DNA from: Acholeplasmataceae bacterium
GTDB taxonomy: Bacteria; Bacillota_I; Bacilli_A; Acholeplasmatales; Acholeplasmataceae
Length of the DNA: 14,771 bases
Direction: 5' to 3'
Assembly (NCBI GenBank): GCA_003518475.1
Contig: DOYO01000088.1
Coordinates: 1-14,771 of the forward strand
Each line of letters starts with the position of its first letter. Position 1 is the stretch's first letter. The translations under genes and the position numbers were made by a program. This document shows positions 1-7,549 of this stretch, piece by piece. A model generated the notes under the pieces. It ran no database searches. It worked only from the letters and a program-made list of their open reading frames with translations, and was not told the DNA's origin.

Positions 1-1283
1 ATTTCGGTATTCTTCAGGATGCTTGTATGCAATTCAGCAACTCCGTTGATTGAGAATGAACCATAAATGCAAATGTGCGCCATGCGTACATGGTTTTGTC
101 CGACAAGGCCCATCATATAGATCTGTTCTTTGTTGAAACGACCATCAGATTCAAGAATAAACTTGAAGCGTCTGTTCATTTCTGCGATAATTTCATAAAT
201 TCGCGGCAATAGATTTCTAAATATCTGGATATTCCATTTTTCAAGCGCTTCAGAAAGAATCGTATGATTTGTGAATGCACATGAACGTTGCGTAATATGC
301 CAAGCATCTTCATAACTGATGAATTCTTCATCCATCAGAATGCGCATTAATTCAGGAATGATTAATGTCGGATGCGTATCATTGATCTGGAAGGTATAAA
401 AGTCTGACAAAGTGCGGATATCTCTTCCGGCGTTTTTGTGTTCGTTGATCGCAGATTTGATACCAGCAGCGCTAAATACATAGGATTGCATCAATCTGAG
501 TGACTTTCCTTCTTCTGTTGAATCATCAGGATAAAGTGAATCACAAATTTGAGTGGTCATTTTTAAGTATGCGTCACTCTTGATCAGTTGACGGTCACTA
601 GGTTCAGTAGACCATAAACGAAGTTTCGTGATGACTCCATTTTGATCACCTACGATTTTAACATCATAAGGAACGGCTTTAATCCACTGCGGATTCACCA
701 GTCTGGTATGTTCAACATAACCGAATAATGGAATTTCTATCGCATCTTCGTCGACTCTTTTTTCCCATATGAAGGGATTCCTCAACCAAGGATCAGGAAG
801 TTCCACCTGTTTGTGGTTTCTGATTTCCTGTTTGAAAAAACCATGCTGATAGCGTAAGCTGTTACCGTATAATGGTAAACCGACTGATGCTGCAGAATCT
901 AGAAAACAAGCAGCAAGCCTTCCCAGACCGCCATTGCCAAGTCCTGCATCCGCTTCAGCCTCTTCAACTTCATTCATGTCAATGTTCATGTCTTGAAATG
1001 CTGACTTGACTACATCATAAGCACCGCTATTTTGAAGATTGTTGGTGATCAATCTTCCCATCAAAAATTCCATTGAAAAATAAATTGTTTTTTTAAGATT
1101 ATTGTTTTTCACATATGCATTCGTTTTCTGATAGTCGGATTCCAAGTCTCTATCTAAAATCGTCGCTAAAACCGTATAGCGTTGAAAGACAGAGGAATTT
1201 TCCAATTCCACACCAAATTTATCCTTAAGATCATGCAAAAACGCCTCTTTGAAGGAATCTTTGCTAGTCAATATATTTTGCAT
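1..1283 (-). CDS. glgP: Glycogen/maltodextrin phosphorylase (GT35), N-terminal part, cut by window edge
   Basis: Cytosolic enzyme that removes glucose from the non-reducing end of alpha-1,4-glucans with phosphate, giving glucose-1-phosphate. I translated the minus strand from the ATG at 1281-1283; 427 residues are visible of about 750-850 usual for the family. Family motifs seen: MEFLMGR (about residues 71-77), AEADAGLGNGGLGRLAACFLDS (about 109-130), a QVELPDPWL segment (about 159-167) and NDTHPTLIIPELMRIL further on. The C-terminal half with the PLP-binding lysine lies outside the window. The start is supported by AAAGGAGA at 1291-1297. The gene has its own promoter and a perfect cre-like operator upstream, and a terminator separates it from the lipoprotein gene before it. 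In this locus it probably degrades imported maltodextrins (malP role); sequence alone does not separate that from glycogen breakdown. Confidence 0.95.
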   Translation of the reverse strand, partial: MQNILTSKDSFKEAFLHDLKDKFGVELENSSVFQRYTVLATILDRDLESDYQKTNAYVKNNNLKKTIYFSMEFLMGRLITNNLQNSGAYDVVKSAFQDMNIDMNEVEEAEADAGLGNGGLGRLAACFLDSAASVGLPLYGNSLRYQHGFFKQEIRNHKQVELPDPWLRNPFIWEKRVDEDAIEIPLFGYVEHTRLVNPQWIKAVPYDVKIVGDQNGVITKLRLWSTEPSDRQLIKSDAYLKMTTQICDSLYPDDSTEEGKSLRLMQSYVFSAAGIKSAINEHKNAGRDIRTLSDFYTFQINDTHPTLIIPELMRILMDEEFISYEDAWHITQRSCAFTNHTILSEALEKWNIQIFRNLLPRIYEIIAEMNRRFKFILESDGRFNKEQIYMMGLVGQNHVRMAHICIYGSFSINGVAELHTSILKNTE

Positions 1284-1315
1284 GATTAATCTCCTTTATA
1301 ATAATATTCATTATT

Positions 1316-1324
1316 ATTTTAACA
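1316..1324 (-). promoter_or_regulatory. Extended -10 promoter of the phosphorylase gene
   Basis: The minus strand reads TGTTAAAAT, an extended -10 (TG, one base, TAAAAT), about 33 bases before the phosphorylase start codon. No good -35 hexamer is found at 17 bases, as is common for extended -10 promoters. The same nonamer recurs at 2088-2096 before the small lipoprotein gene. Confidence 0.6.
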
Positions 1325-1344
1325 CAAAGAATCACGAATGATGT

Positions 1345-1360
1345 ATGTGACCGTTTGCAT
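1345..1360 (-). promoter_or_regulatory. cre-like / LacI-family operator upstream of phosphorylase
   Basis: The minus strand reads ATGCAAACGGTCACAT, which fits the cre consensus WTGNAANCGNWNNCAW at every defined position. Its centre is about 34 bases upstream of the -10 element, so it covers the -35 area. It could be bound by CcpA or by a LacI-family maltose regulator such as MalR, since these operators look alike. Identity of the regulator is inference. Confidence 0.65.
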
Positions 1361-1410
1361 AATCAAAAAATCGGTTTCTTTCTTAAAAATATGTAAAAAT
1401 ATAGGAAAAG

Positions 1411-1444
1411 AAAAAAGGCGAATAGCAAACGCCATTCACCTTTT
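1411..1444 (-). terminator. Rho-independent terminator after the small lipoprotein gene
   Basis: Read on the minus strand, a 14-pair stem (1431-1444 with 1413-1426) closes a GUUU loop and is followed by a U run from 1416 to 1411. Two of the pairs are G-U wobbles. In the plus-strand transcript the same positions become A-C mismatches, so the hairpin is stronger in the minus direction. It ends transcription about 27 bases after the lipoprotein stop codon and isolates the phosphorylase gene. Confidence 0.85.
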
Positions 1445-1470
1445 AAAATTAGTTTTTGTAACTGTTGAAC

Positions 1471-2043
1471 TTATTTAGCAATAAGTCCTAAACCTCTTGC
1501 TTCGCCTGTACCGAAGTCAGCAAAAATCATGTAGAAAGTTGCAGCTGCGAATGCACCTGGGTTTGAATTCCAGTCGCCTTGTGGGCTTGGAGTTTCAACA
1601 TAAGGTGGGATGTAATAAGTTTCTGGAGTCAAACTGAAGAATTCTCCACTTTCTGGGCTTGGTCCCCACCAGTTTGGAATTTCGCCATCTGCATCAGTTC
1701 TAATCATCTTGATTGCTTGGTTGCCATCAAATACAGTTTCAACGCCATCAATTGTGTAAGTGAAAGTCCAACCTGCACCTGAGCTTAGAATAGTAACTTC
1801 TACTAAATACAGATATACAGCACCTTCAAGTTCATCAACGATTGATGCAACACGTTCGTCACTACGAGCAATTGCTTCCATCTTAAAGTCTTCATTGCCT
1901 ACTGCATCGCCCCAACCTGTAACAGCGCCAGCTGCATAATAGTCATGAGCAGCATCTACTAGGATTTCGTCGCTAACAGTATTGCATCCGACAAGGATAA
2001 ATGCAGCAACTAATAAAACTACTACTGATAATAATTTTTTCAT
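1471..2043 (-). CDS. Small Trp-rich lipoprotein, candidate surface starch-binding protein
   Basis: 190 residues. Residues 1-20 are a lipoprotein signal peptide (charged MKK, hydrophobic core, lipobox LVGC with C20), so the mature protein is anchored outside the membrane. I do not recognise the family with certainty. The mature part begins near YYAAGAVTGWGDAVGNEDF, which faintly recalls the GxxxGWD-type strands of SusE/SusF starch-binding domains. Five tryptophans lie in short exposed-looking motifs (TGWG, AGWT, NWWG, GDWN) typical of carbohydrate-stacking sites. No catalytic motif is visible. It follows the GH13 amylase gene by 103 bases, has its own promoter with a cre-like site, and has a strong SD (AAAGGAG). 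Its 19-base leader including the start codon is identical to that of the maltodextrin-binding protein gene. A sugar-binding role is inference from composition and neighbours. It could instead be a structural or accessory lipoprotein. Confidence 0.85.
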   Translation of the reverse strand: MKKLLSVVVLLVAAFILVGCNTVSDEILVDAAHDYYAAGAVTGWGDAVGNEDFKMEAIARSDERVASIVDELEGAVYLYLVEVTILSSGAGWTFTYTIDGVETVFDGNQAIKMIRTDADGEIPNWWGPSPESGEFFSLTPETYYIPPYVETPSPQGDWNSNPGAFAAATFYMIFADFGTGEARGLGLIAK

Positions 2044-2073
2044 TTTTTTCTCCTTTTTTCTCTTATTTGTTTA

Positions 2074-2089
2074 ATATAAGCGTTTTCAT
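2074..2089 (-). promoter_or_regulatory. cre-like operator at the small lipoprotein promoter
   Basis: The minus strand reads ATGAAAACGCTTATAT, matching WTGNAANCGNWNNCAW except for T instead of C at position 14. It overlaps the downstream edge of the -10 and the expected transcription start, a position suited to repression. Confidence 0.5.
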
Positions 2090-2116
2090 TTTAACATTTT
2101 TTCCCATAAACAACAA
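2088..2116 (-). promoter_or_regulatory. Promoter of the small lipoprotein gene
   Basis: On the minus strand TTGTTG (2111-2116) and TAAAAT (2088-2093) are 17 bases apart, with an extended TG at 2095-2096. It lies in the 103-base gap after the GH13 gene, so this lipoprotein can be expressed separately from the transporter operon, perhaps in addition to readthrough. Confidence 0.6.
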
Positions 2117-2136
2117 TATGTTTGCTGAATTTTTAT

Positions 2137-2162
2137 TGTGGTACCGTTATTTTATTACCACA
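2137..2162 (-). other. Hairpin spanning the GH13 amylase stop codon
   Basis: TGTGGTA (2137-2143) and TACCACA (2156-2162) form a 7-base inverted repeat with a 12-base loop that contains the TAA stop at 2147-2149. No U run follows on the minus strand, so it is not a standard intrinsic terminator. It might stabilise the 3' end of the operon mRNA or be a chance repeat. Confidence 0.3.
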
Positions 2163-3745
2163 CTTGTCAATCCGTCGATTGTTAAAAACTGATTTGAGAG
2201 ACTTGCCACACCTTTTCCTGCAAATCCTCTCAAGATTGTAAATGTATAATCTGTGTATAAACTTAAGTCGATTGTGATCGCTGTTTCCCCAGTATTATGA
2301 AAGATTCCAACGGTGCTTTCCTGATAAGTTGATAGGAATCCGCCAAAGGTGAAATAGCCTGTAAAGGTGAGCGATGTGTAGGTTCCACGGGCAATTTCAG
2401 GGTTTGCATTTCTGATCATAATCACTTTTTTATAGTGATTGAACAAACTGTTCGGATCGTTTATCTGATCCTTGACAGTGCCATTGGTTTGTTTCTCAAT
2501 ATCATAGGTCGATCCCACTGGATCTATGACTGTATCCTTATCTCCCCAAAGCATCTTCAGTCTTCTATTCGCATCCGTGCTTTCTGTACCTCTGCTGCCC
2601 TTCATACCTATTTCTTCACCATAATATAAGAATGGTGTCCCATAGCTCCAAATGTAAAGATTGGCAGCCATGTGCATTCTATAATCGGAGACATTTAAGT
2701 ATCCTGCCGATCTGTTCATGTCGTGATTTGATATGAATGGAGTCAGGTTTGGGTTTTCGCTATAATCGTCGATCATGTTTCGATAATTATTCAAGTAACT
2801 TACATAATTGTTGACAGCATCAGCAGCATTGGCGGTTGATGCGACCGCACCTTCGAGTTGAGACATTCCGAAGTCGAAATTGCTGAAGTTTGCATAGTAA
2901 GGAGCAATCAACGCATCTCCCGACCAAACTTCTCCAACGATATAAGCATCAGGATTGATCTTGACGCATTCTTCGATGAACCAGCTCCAAAAGTCCAGGT
3001 TTTTTTGAGTGTCATTCAAGTAAACATACTTGATGGCATCCAATCTGAACCCTGAAACACCTAAATCGAACCAAAACTGCAGGATGTCGATGATTTCAGC
3101 TTTAACAAGAAGGCTATCCATATTGAGTTCTGGCATTGTCTGAGAGAAGTTCGCTTCATAGAAATAATCTTGAGCGAATGGATAGTAGGTTTTGCCGGGT
3201 TCTTTTCCATCTTCTTTAACAAGTGAATAGTATTCAATATAGGGGTTGGTCAAATCGCCAGCGTTAATCGCTGTTTTGGCTTGTTTGAACCATGTGTGAT
3301 ACATAGAAGTATGATTTAATACCAAGTCGATGATGACATTAATGCCTCTGCTATCTGCTTCATCGACGAAGTTTTCAAAATCTTCAAGCGTACCATAATC
3401 TTTGTCGATGGACATGTAGTCCGCGACATCATACTTGTGATAGCTGGGTGATTCCATGATCGGCATCAGCCAGATTCCATCGATACCTAAGCTTTTTCCT
3501 GAATTGGGATCTCCATCATTCAAATAATCAAGTCTATTTGTCATTCCCTTCAAATCACCGAGACCGTCTTTGTTGCTATCGGAAAAGGAACCTACGAATA
3601 TTTCATAGTAGGTTCTAAACTGATCATCTAAAATGTGTGCTTCAAGCTGTTCATCAACTTCTATGACATACTCAGGCTTTGTGCAAGAGAATAATAGAAA
3701 TGATAGTGCCAGCAAGCTGATTCCAATCCATAGTTTTCTAATCAT
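2147..3745 (-). CDS. GH13 alpha-amylase/neopullulanase-type lipoprotein
   Basis: 532 residues. A lipoprotein signal (lipobox LFSC, C21) places the enzyme on the outer face of the membrane, where it should cut starch or maltodextrin alpha-1,4 bonds. The GH13 barrel is complete: a likely calcium loop DSNKDGLGD (56-64), region I DLVLNH (140-145), region II GFRLDAIKY with nucleophile D236, region III GEVW with acid E272, and region IV SNHD with D342. Region V reads MPELN (204-208), close to the MPDLN of the oligo-1,6-glucosidase/neopullulanase-intermediate group. With the lipoprotein anchor, this suggests a GH13_36-like enzyme resembling the lipoprotein amylases of Thermotoga and Halothermothrix. 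A beta-sandwich C-domain follows from about 450. The start lies 3 bases after the malG-like stop, with AAAGGA inside the preceding gene, so it is translated as the last gene of the transporter operon. Exact bond specificity is not settled by sequence. Confidence 0.93.
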   Translation of the reverse strand: MIRKLWIGISLLALSFLLFSCTKPEYVIEVDEQLEAHILDDQFRTYYEIFVGSFSDSNKDGLGDLKGMTNRLDYLNDGDPNSGKSLGIDGIWLMPIMESPSYHKYDVADYMSIDKDYGTLEDFENFVDEADSRGINVIIDLVLNHTSMYHTWFKQAKTAINAGDLTNPYIEYYSLVKEDGKEPGKTYYPFAQDYFYEANFSQTMPELNMDSLLVKAEIIDILQFWFDLGVSGFRLDAIKYVYLNDTQKNLDFWSWFIEECVKINPDAYIVGEVWSGDALIAPYYANFSNFDFGMSQLEGAVASTANAADAVNNYVSYLNNYRNMIDDYSENPNLTPFISNHDMNRSAGYLNVSDYRMHMAANLYIWSYGTPFLYYGEEIGMKGSRGTESTDANRRLKMLWGDKDTVIDPVGSTYDIEKQTNGTVKDQINDPNSLFNHYKKVIMIRNANPEIARGTYTSLTFTGYFTFGGFLSTYQESTVGIFHNTGETAITIDLSLYTDYTFTILRGFAGKGVASLSNQFLTIDGLTSVVIK

Positions 3746-3748
3746 GTA

Positions 3749-4648
3749 TTATCCTTTAACTGATCCGGCAGTGACGCCTTCAATATAGTACTTCTGCATC
3801 GATAAGAACATAGCGACGATCGGAATCGCGACAATCACGCAACCTGCTGCGAACATGGTGAACTTATTCACATCGACGAATTGTCCATAAAGCATCGTGT
3901 ACAATCCGACAGCGACCGTATGTAAGTGCGTGTTGGTCTCGCCTAGGATAACCCTGGCGAAAATGAAGTCCATCCAAGGTCCCGTGAATGACATCAGTGC
4001 TGTATAAATAATGATTGGTTTGCTGATGGGAAGGATGATCTTAATGAAAATCTGAAAATTAGTCGCTCCATCAAGTCTTGCAGACTCAATCAATGAATTT
4101 GGGATGATGTCAAAGAATCCCTTGGCAATATAGAACCCTAATCCTGAACCTGCTGAATAGACGAGAACCAACGCTGCGAGCGATTGAGTCAGGTTGACAG
4201 CCTTCAAGATGTAATAAATAGCGATAATCGACATAAATCCTGGGAATAATCCAAGAATCAGTGCCACATTTAAGAATTTCTTGCGCGCTCTAAATTTCAG
4301 TTTGCTCATGACATAAGCGACAGAGAGTGTCAGGAATGTTGAGAAGATGAAACTAAAGATAGCGACGACAAGCGTGTTCATGAACCATGTCGGAAATTCG
4401 GTTGTCGTGAACAGTTTGATGAAATTATCGAAACCGACCGCTTTAGGGAAATAGTTGGAAACAACGATTCCTACCAAATCACCTTGATTATTTCGTTCTG
4501 TTCGAAATGCGTTTAAAATGATCCAAACAATCGGATACATCCAAATCACAGACATTATAATCAACGTGATATAACCGGTAATGGTTGATGTTCTTTCTGT
4601 TTTTTTCATGCTTTTAGATTTTGGAGCTTTCATAGTCAATTGGTTCAT
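3749..4648 (-). CDS. malG: Maltodextrin ABC transporter permease, MalG type
   Basis: 299 residues, one of the two membrane subunits of an importer for malto-oligosaccharides. After a basic, Ser/Lys-rich N-terminus there are about six membrane segments (roughly 25-47, 90-113, 123-148, 153-175, 212-232, 263-283). The cytoplasmic EAA loop, which docks the ATPase, reads ESARLDGATNFQIFIKIILP (188-207). Its start codon shares one base with the stop of the MalF-type gene (TAATG arrangement), indicating translational coupling; an AGGAGG lies 10 bases before the ATG. The C-terminus GVTAGSVKG is typical of MalG proteins. It works with the neighbouring permease and binding lipoprotein. Confidence 0.93.
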   Translation of the reverse strand: MNQLTMKAPKSKSMKKTERTSTITGYITLIIMSVIWMYPIVWIILNAFRTERNNQGDLVGIVVSNYFPKAVGFDNFIKLFTTTEFPTWFMNTLVVAIFSFIFSTFLTLSVAYVMSKLKFRARKKFLNVALILGLFPGFMSIIAIYYILKAVNLTQSLAALVLVYSAGSGLGFYIAKGFFDIIPNSLIESARLDGATNFQIFIKIILPISKPIIIYTALMSFTGPWMDFIFARVILGETNTHLHTVAVGLYTMLYGQFVDVNKFTMFAAGCVIVAIPIVAMFLSMQKYYIEGVTAGSVKG

Positions 4649-6129
4649 TATTGGAACGCCTCCTCATCTTTATATGCCTTGCTCTTGCGGTAAGTCAGCA
4701 GGGTTCCTGTCGCAGTGATGATGAATGTCATGATGGCGATGACGGAACCAAGGTTATATTCGTTCTCATCAATCGTCAATTTATACAGCCAAGTCACAAG
4801 CAAATCGGTGCTTCCCGCTTTATATCCGCCCGGTACGATCGGTGCGCCGCCCGTCAAGAGATAGATAATGTTAAAACTTGTAATGTTACCTACAAACGAG
4901 GTAATCAGGTATGGCGTCGTAACGAATACAATATAAGGAACCGTAATGTTCATGAGCGCCTGCCGCTTGCTTGCGCCATCAATCGTTGCTGCTTCATAAA
5001 GATCCTGTGGAACATTCATTAAAATACCGCTTGTCATCAGCATGGTGTAAGGAATACCTACCCACAAGTTGATCACAATGATGGTAATGCGCGCAGTCCA
5101 AACATTGGCTGCAGTCGCCAAGAATGAAATTGGAGAATCGATTAAGCCAATCGTCATCAACAAATTATTCACTGGACCATATTCGGATAAAATGTTACGA
5201 ACAGCCAGAAGAGAAATAAACTGTGGAATGGCAATCGTCATGATGAATACTGTTCTCCAAAGTTTCTTCAACTTAATCTGCTTTTTATTGATGAGCAACG
5301 CAAGCAAAATACCAGCGATATAATTGGAGAATGTAGCAAAGAATGCCCAAATCATCGTCCAAGATAAAACTGGAAGGAACCTTACAGAAATTTCACCAGA
5401 TCCGCTAAAAATATTTCTGAAATTTTCTAATCCGACCCAATCGAACAAAACCTGTCCAGCAGGATGTTGGGCATCAAAATTGGTAAATGCGATTAAAATC
5501 ATAAAGACGGTTGGAAGAATGGTGAAAATCACAATACCGATAATTGCAGGAGTCAGCATGGTCAAATGGAATTTCGCATCCATCAATTCTGCCAAATCTT
5601 CCTTAAAGGTTGGTAATTTCTTACCCTTCTTCTGCAGTTCGTCTGCAAGGCATGAGCTCTTGATATTTGATGAATAGGCTGCAAGGAACATGAAAATGAT
5701 TCCTGTAGTGACTACTCCAAATAAAAGCATCAGCATTGAATTGTCGGTAGGTGTGAAGATATCTCCTTCAACCGTACCTAAAGTGATAAAGTTTTTTATA
5801 GCTCTGAATCCCATTGGCGTATCATTGACGACTGGAGACATAATCATAAAAGTCAAGAACCCTACTTCAATAACGAAGTAGAGCAGGCCTTTGACGATTT
5901 GTTTTCTAGCCATATTGCCAAATCCCATGATGAAATGAGAAACCTTGGTCAATGTGCTTGAATCTCTGAATCTGGTCGCAAAATGAACAGTTGAGTTTTT
6001 CAATCCCACACCTATTTTGATAATCCATTTATAGATGCCAAGTCCAATATTCTTGAAAAAGGTAAGGATGGAAACAAGGATTCGAGAAATGATTGATTGA
6101 TTTTGTTGCACGTTTTTACTGCTCATCAT
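4648..6129 (-). CDS. malF: Maltodextrin ABC transporter permease, MalF type, long N-terminus
   Basis: 493 residues, partner of the MalG-type permease. The first roughly 78 residues are a basic, amphipathic extension without clear homology to me. Then follow about eight membrane segments (about 80-100, 131-152, 190-215, 255-280, 292-312, 345-370, 398-425, 460-482), as in MalF. The EAA loop is EAATIDGASKRQALMNITVP (379-398). The large periplasmic P2 domain of the E. coli protein is absent, as expected in a Gram-positive-type cell. Two adjacent ATGs could start it. AGGAGG is only 2 bases from the first (6129) and 5 from the second (6126), so the second is the likelier start. It begins 22 bases after the binding-protein stop codon, in one operon. 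Confidence 0.93.
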   Translation of the reverse strand: MMSSKNVQQNQSIISRILVSILTFFKNIGLGIYKWIIKIGVGLKNSTVHFATRFRDSSTLTKVSHFIMGFGNMARKQIVKGLLYFVIEVGFLTFMIMSPVVNDTPMGFRAIKNFITLGTVEGDIFTPTDNSMLMLLFGVVTTGIIFMFLAAYSSNIKSSCLADELQKKGKKLPTFKEDLAELMDAKFHLTMLTPAIIGIVIFTILPTVFMILIAFTNFDAQHPAGQVLFDWVGLENFRNIFSGSGEISVRFLPVLSWTMIWAFFATFSNYIAGILLALLINKKQIKLKKLWRTVFIMTIAIPQFISLLAVRNILSEYGPVNNLLMTIGLIDSPISFLATAANVWTARITIIVINLWVGIPYTMLMTSGILMNVPQDLYEAATIDGASKRQALMNITVPYIVFVTTPYLITSFVGNITSFNIIYLLTGGAPIVPGGYKAGSTDLLVTWLYKLTIDENEYNLGSVIAIMTFIITATGTLLTYRKSKAYKDEEAFQ

Positions 6130-6151
6130 ATCCTCCTACTCGATGAGAAGA

Positions 6152-7483
6152 CTAAGTGGTTGGTCTTACTCCAGTTTTCCAAATGGCTTCAACGATCAGC
6201 ATTTGTGCCAATATAGCAGCGTCAGTATCAAATAAATCATTCTTATTTTCCAAGATTTCCATGATTAAGTCAGGAGCACCCTTAGAATAATAATAGAAAT
6301 TAAAGCGTGTATCCGCACCGAATGGTTGTGGAATTCCTCTTTCAAACATTTCAAGCTGAGCGACAGCCAATTGAATTTCAACGGAATCCCCAGTCATTGA
6401 ATCAAATTCATCTTTCGCATTCTTGTAAGAAGGAAGATTGTTCGCTTCAGTAAATGATTGTTCTTGGATTTCTTTGCTTGATAAATGCATCATGATGTCT
6501 TGCAGGTATGCAGCTTTATCGCTGCCCTTCTTCATGACAAACATCTTAGCATCTGCGAATGTTCCAGATTGGAATTCTGTTCCAGCTGGAGTTGATCCGT
6601 AAACATCTTGTGAAGTTACAGTGAATGTTGGAAGCTTAGTTACGCCTAGATTGCTTCCTAAAGCTGCTTGAGCAGCATTGAAATGCCATGCTCCGCCGAT
6701 GACAGCGATAGAGATTTCATTTTGAATTTCAACAGTCCAACCGGAATCCGTAGGTCTCTTCGCTCCATTTGGATTGGTGAAGAATCTTTGACCCCACTTC
6801 AATACGCTTAAGACATCATCGCCTGTTGCATAGTTTTCATTGATGTCGCCGTCTGCATAAAGACGTAAGCTTGTTGCTTGAGTTGTAGCATTTTTAGCAA
6901 GTAGAAGGAATGAATTATTAAATCCATCTGTGCCTGTTAAAGATAATGCTTGCTTGTTTGCTGTAGCAGCTGCTGCCAAGATGCCTTCCCAAGTTAAGAC
7001 TTGTTGTTCGGTAATAAATTCTTTATTGTAGTATAAAACTAAAGCTTGAGCAATGTATGGTACTCCAAATGTATATTCTGTACCACCAACAGAACCCTTG
7101 ATCACATCAGCAAAAGTTGCAGGATTGTCTGCAGCGATTTGAGCAAGTAGATCAGGATCAGTAATTGGAGCGATACTGCTTGAACCAGTAATCAATTTTC
7201 CTAAATTGTCATGTGCAACTGTAAATATATCAGCACCAGCATCGGTATCTTCAAGGAACGTTGCTGCAGCTGAACCGGTGTCAACACCTTTGACGCTCAC
7301 GAGGTATGGAAAGTCTTCATCGTTTGCTTCGTTATATGCAGTTACATATTCATCCATGATCCCCTGGTAGAATTCTTGGGACTCATCACCAACCCAAATC
7401 AACAGGGTATCTTGTTTCTTGCATCCATAAAGCAATGTCACAGATGCCAAAATCACAAGTAAAATCAGTACTTTGTTTTTCAT
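6152..7483 (-). CDS. malE: Maltodextrin-binding lipoprotein of ABC transporter (MalE/SBP_bac_1 type)
   Basis: 443 residues, the extracellular solute receptor that delivers malto-oligosaccharides to the MalFG channel. Lipoprotein signal with lipobox LLYGC (C21). The mature part opens with DTLLIWVGDESQEFYQGIMDEYVTAYN, the usual first strand and helix of family 1 binding proteins. A GVPYIAQALVLYYNKEF segment (about 139-155) is characteristic of maltose-type receptors, and aromatic clusters near the C-terminus (FNFYYYSKG) fit sugar binding. It is the first gene of the operon, with a strong SD (AAAAAAGGAG) and a clear promoter overlapped by a cre-like operator. No ATPase follows in the operon. Substrate assignment rests on the neighbouring amylase, pullulanase and phosphorylase; other oligosaccharides are possible. 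Confidence 0.92.
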   Translation of the reverse strand: MKNKVLILLVILASVTLLYGCKKQDTLLIWVGDESQEFYQGIMDEYVTAYNEANDEDFPYLVSVKGVDTGSAAATFLEDTDAGADIFTVAHDNLGKLITGSSSIAPITDPDLLAQIAADNPATFADVIKGSVGGTEYTFGVPYIAQALVLYYNKEFITEQQVLTWEGILAAAATANKQALSLTGTDGFNNSFLLLAKNATTQATSLRLYADGDINENYATGDDVLSVLKWGQRFFTNPNGAKRPTDSGWTVEIQNEISIAVIGGAWHFNAAQAALGSNLGVTKLPTFTVTSQDVYGSTPAGTEFQSGTFADAKMFVMKKGSDKAAYLQDIMMHLSSKEIQEQSFTEANNLPSYKNAKDEFDSMTGDSVEIQLAVAQLEMFERGIPQPFGADTRFNFYYYSKGAPDLIMEILENKNDLFDTDAAILAQMLIVEAIWKTGVRPTT

Positions 7484-7520
7484 TTTTTTCTCCTTTTTTA
7501 ACTCTTAAATTAATAATTCA

Positions 7521-7549
7521 ATTATATCATCTGAAGGGCTTTCATGCAA
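7521..7549 (-). promoter_or_regulatory. Promoter of the maltodextrin transporter operon
   Basis: On the minus strand TTGCAT (7544-7549) and a perfect TATAAT (7521-7526) are separated by 17 bases. The start codon of the binding protein is about 38 bases downstream of the -10. The -35 hexamer lies inside the cre-like operator at 7544-7559, so a bound repressor would block RNA polymerase. Confidence 0.75.

Noticed and set aside
1284..1470. A small gene in the gap between phosphorylase and the small lipoprotein
   Set aside because: The gap is accounted for by a promoter, a cre-like operator and a terminator; no start codon with ribosome binding site opens a useful frame.
2137..2162. Intrinsic terminator after the GH13 amylase gene
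   Set aside because: The hairpin has a 12-base loop and no U run on the minus strand, so it does not meet terminator criteria; kept only as an unexplained hairpin.
4651..5881. Plus-strand open frames of 63-123 codons opposite the MalF-type permease gene
   Set aside because: They lie wholly inside a conserved gene on the other strand, have no ribosome binding site pattern and encode no recognisable protein.
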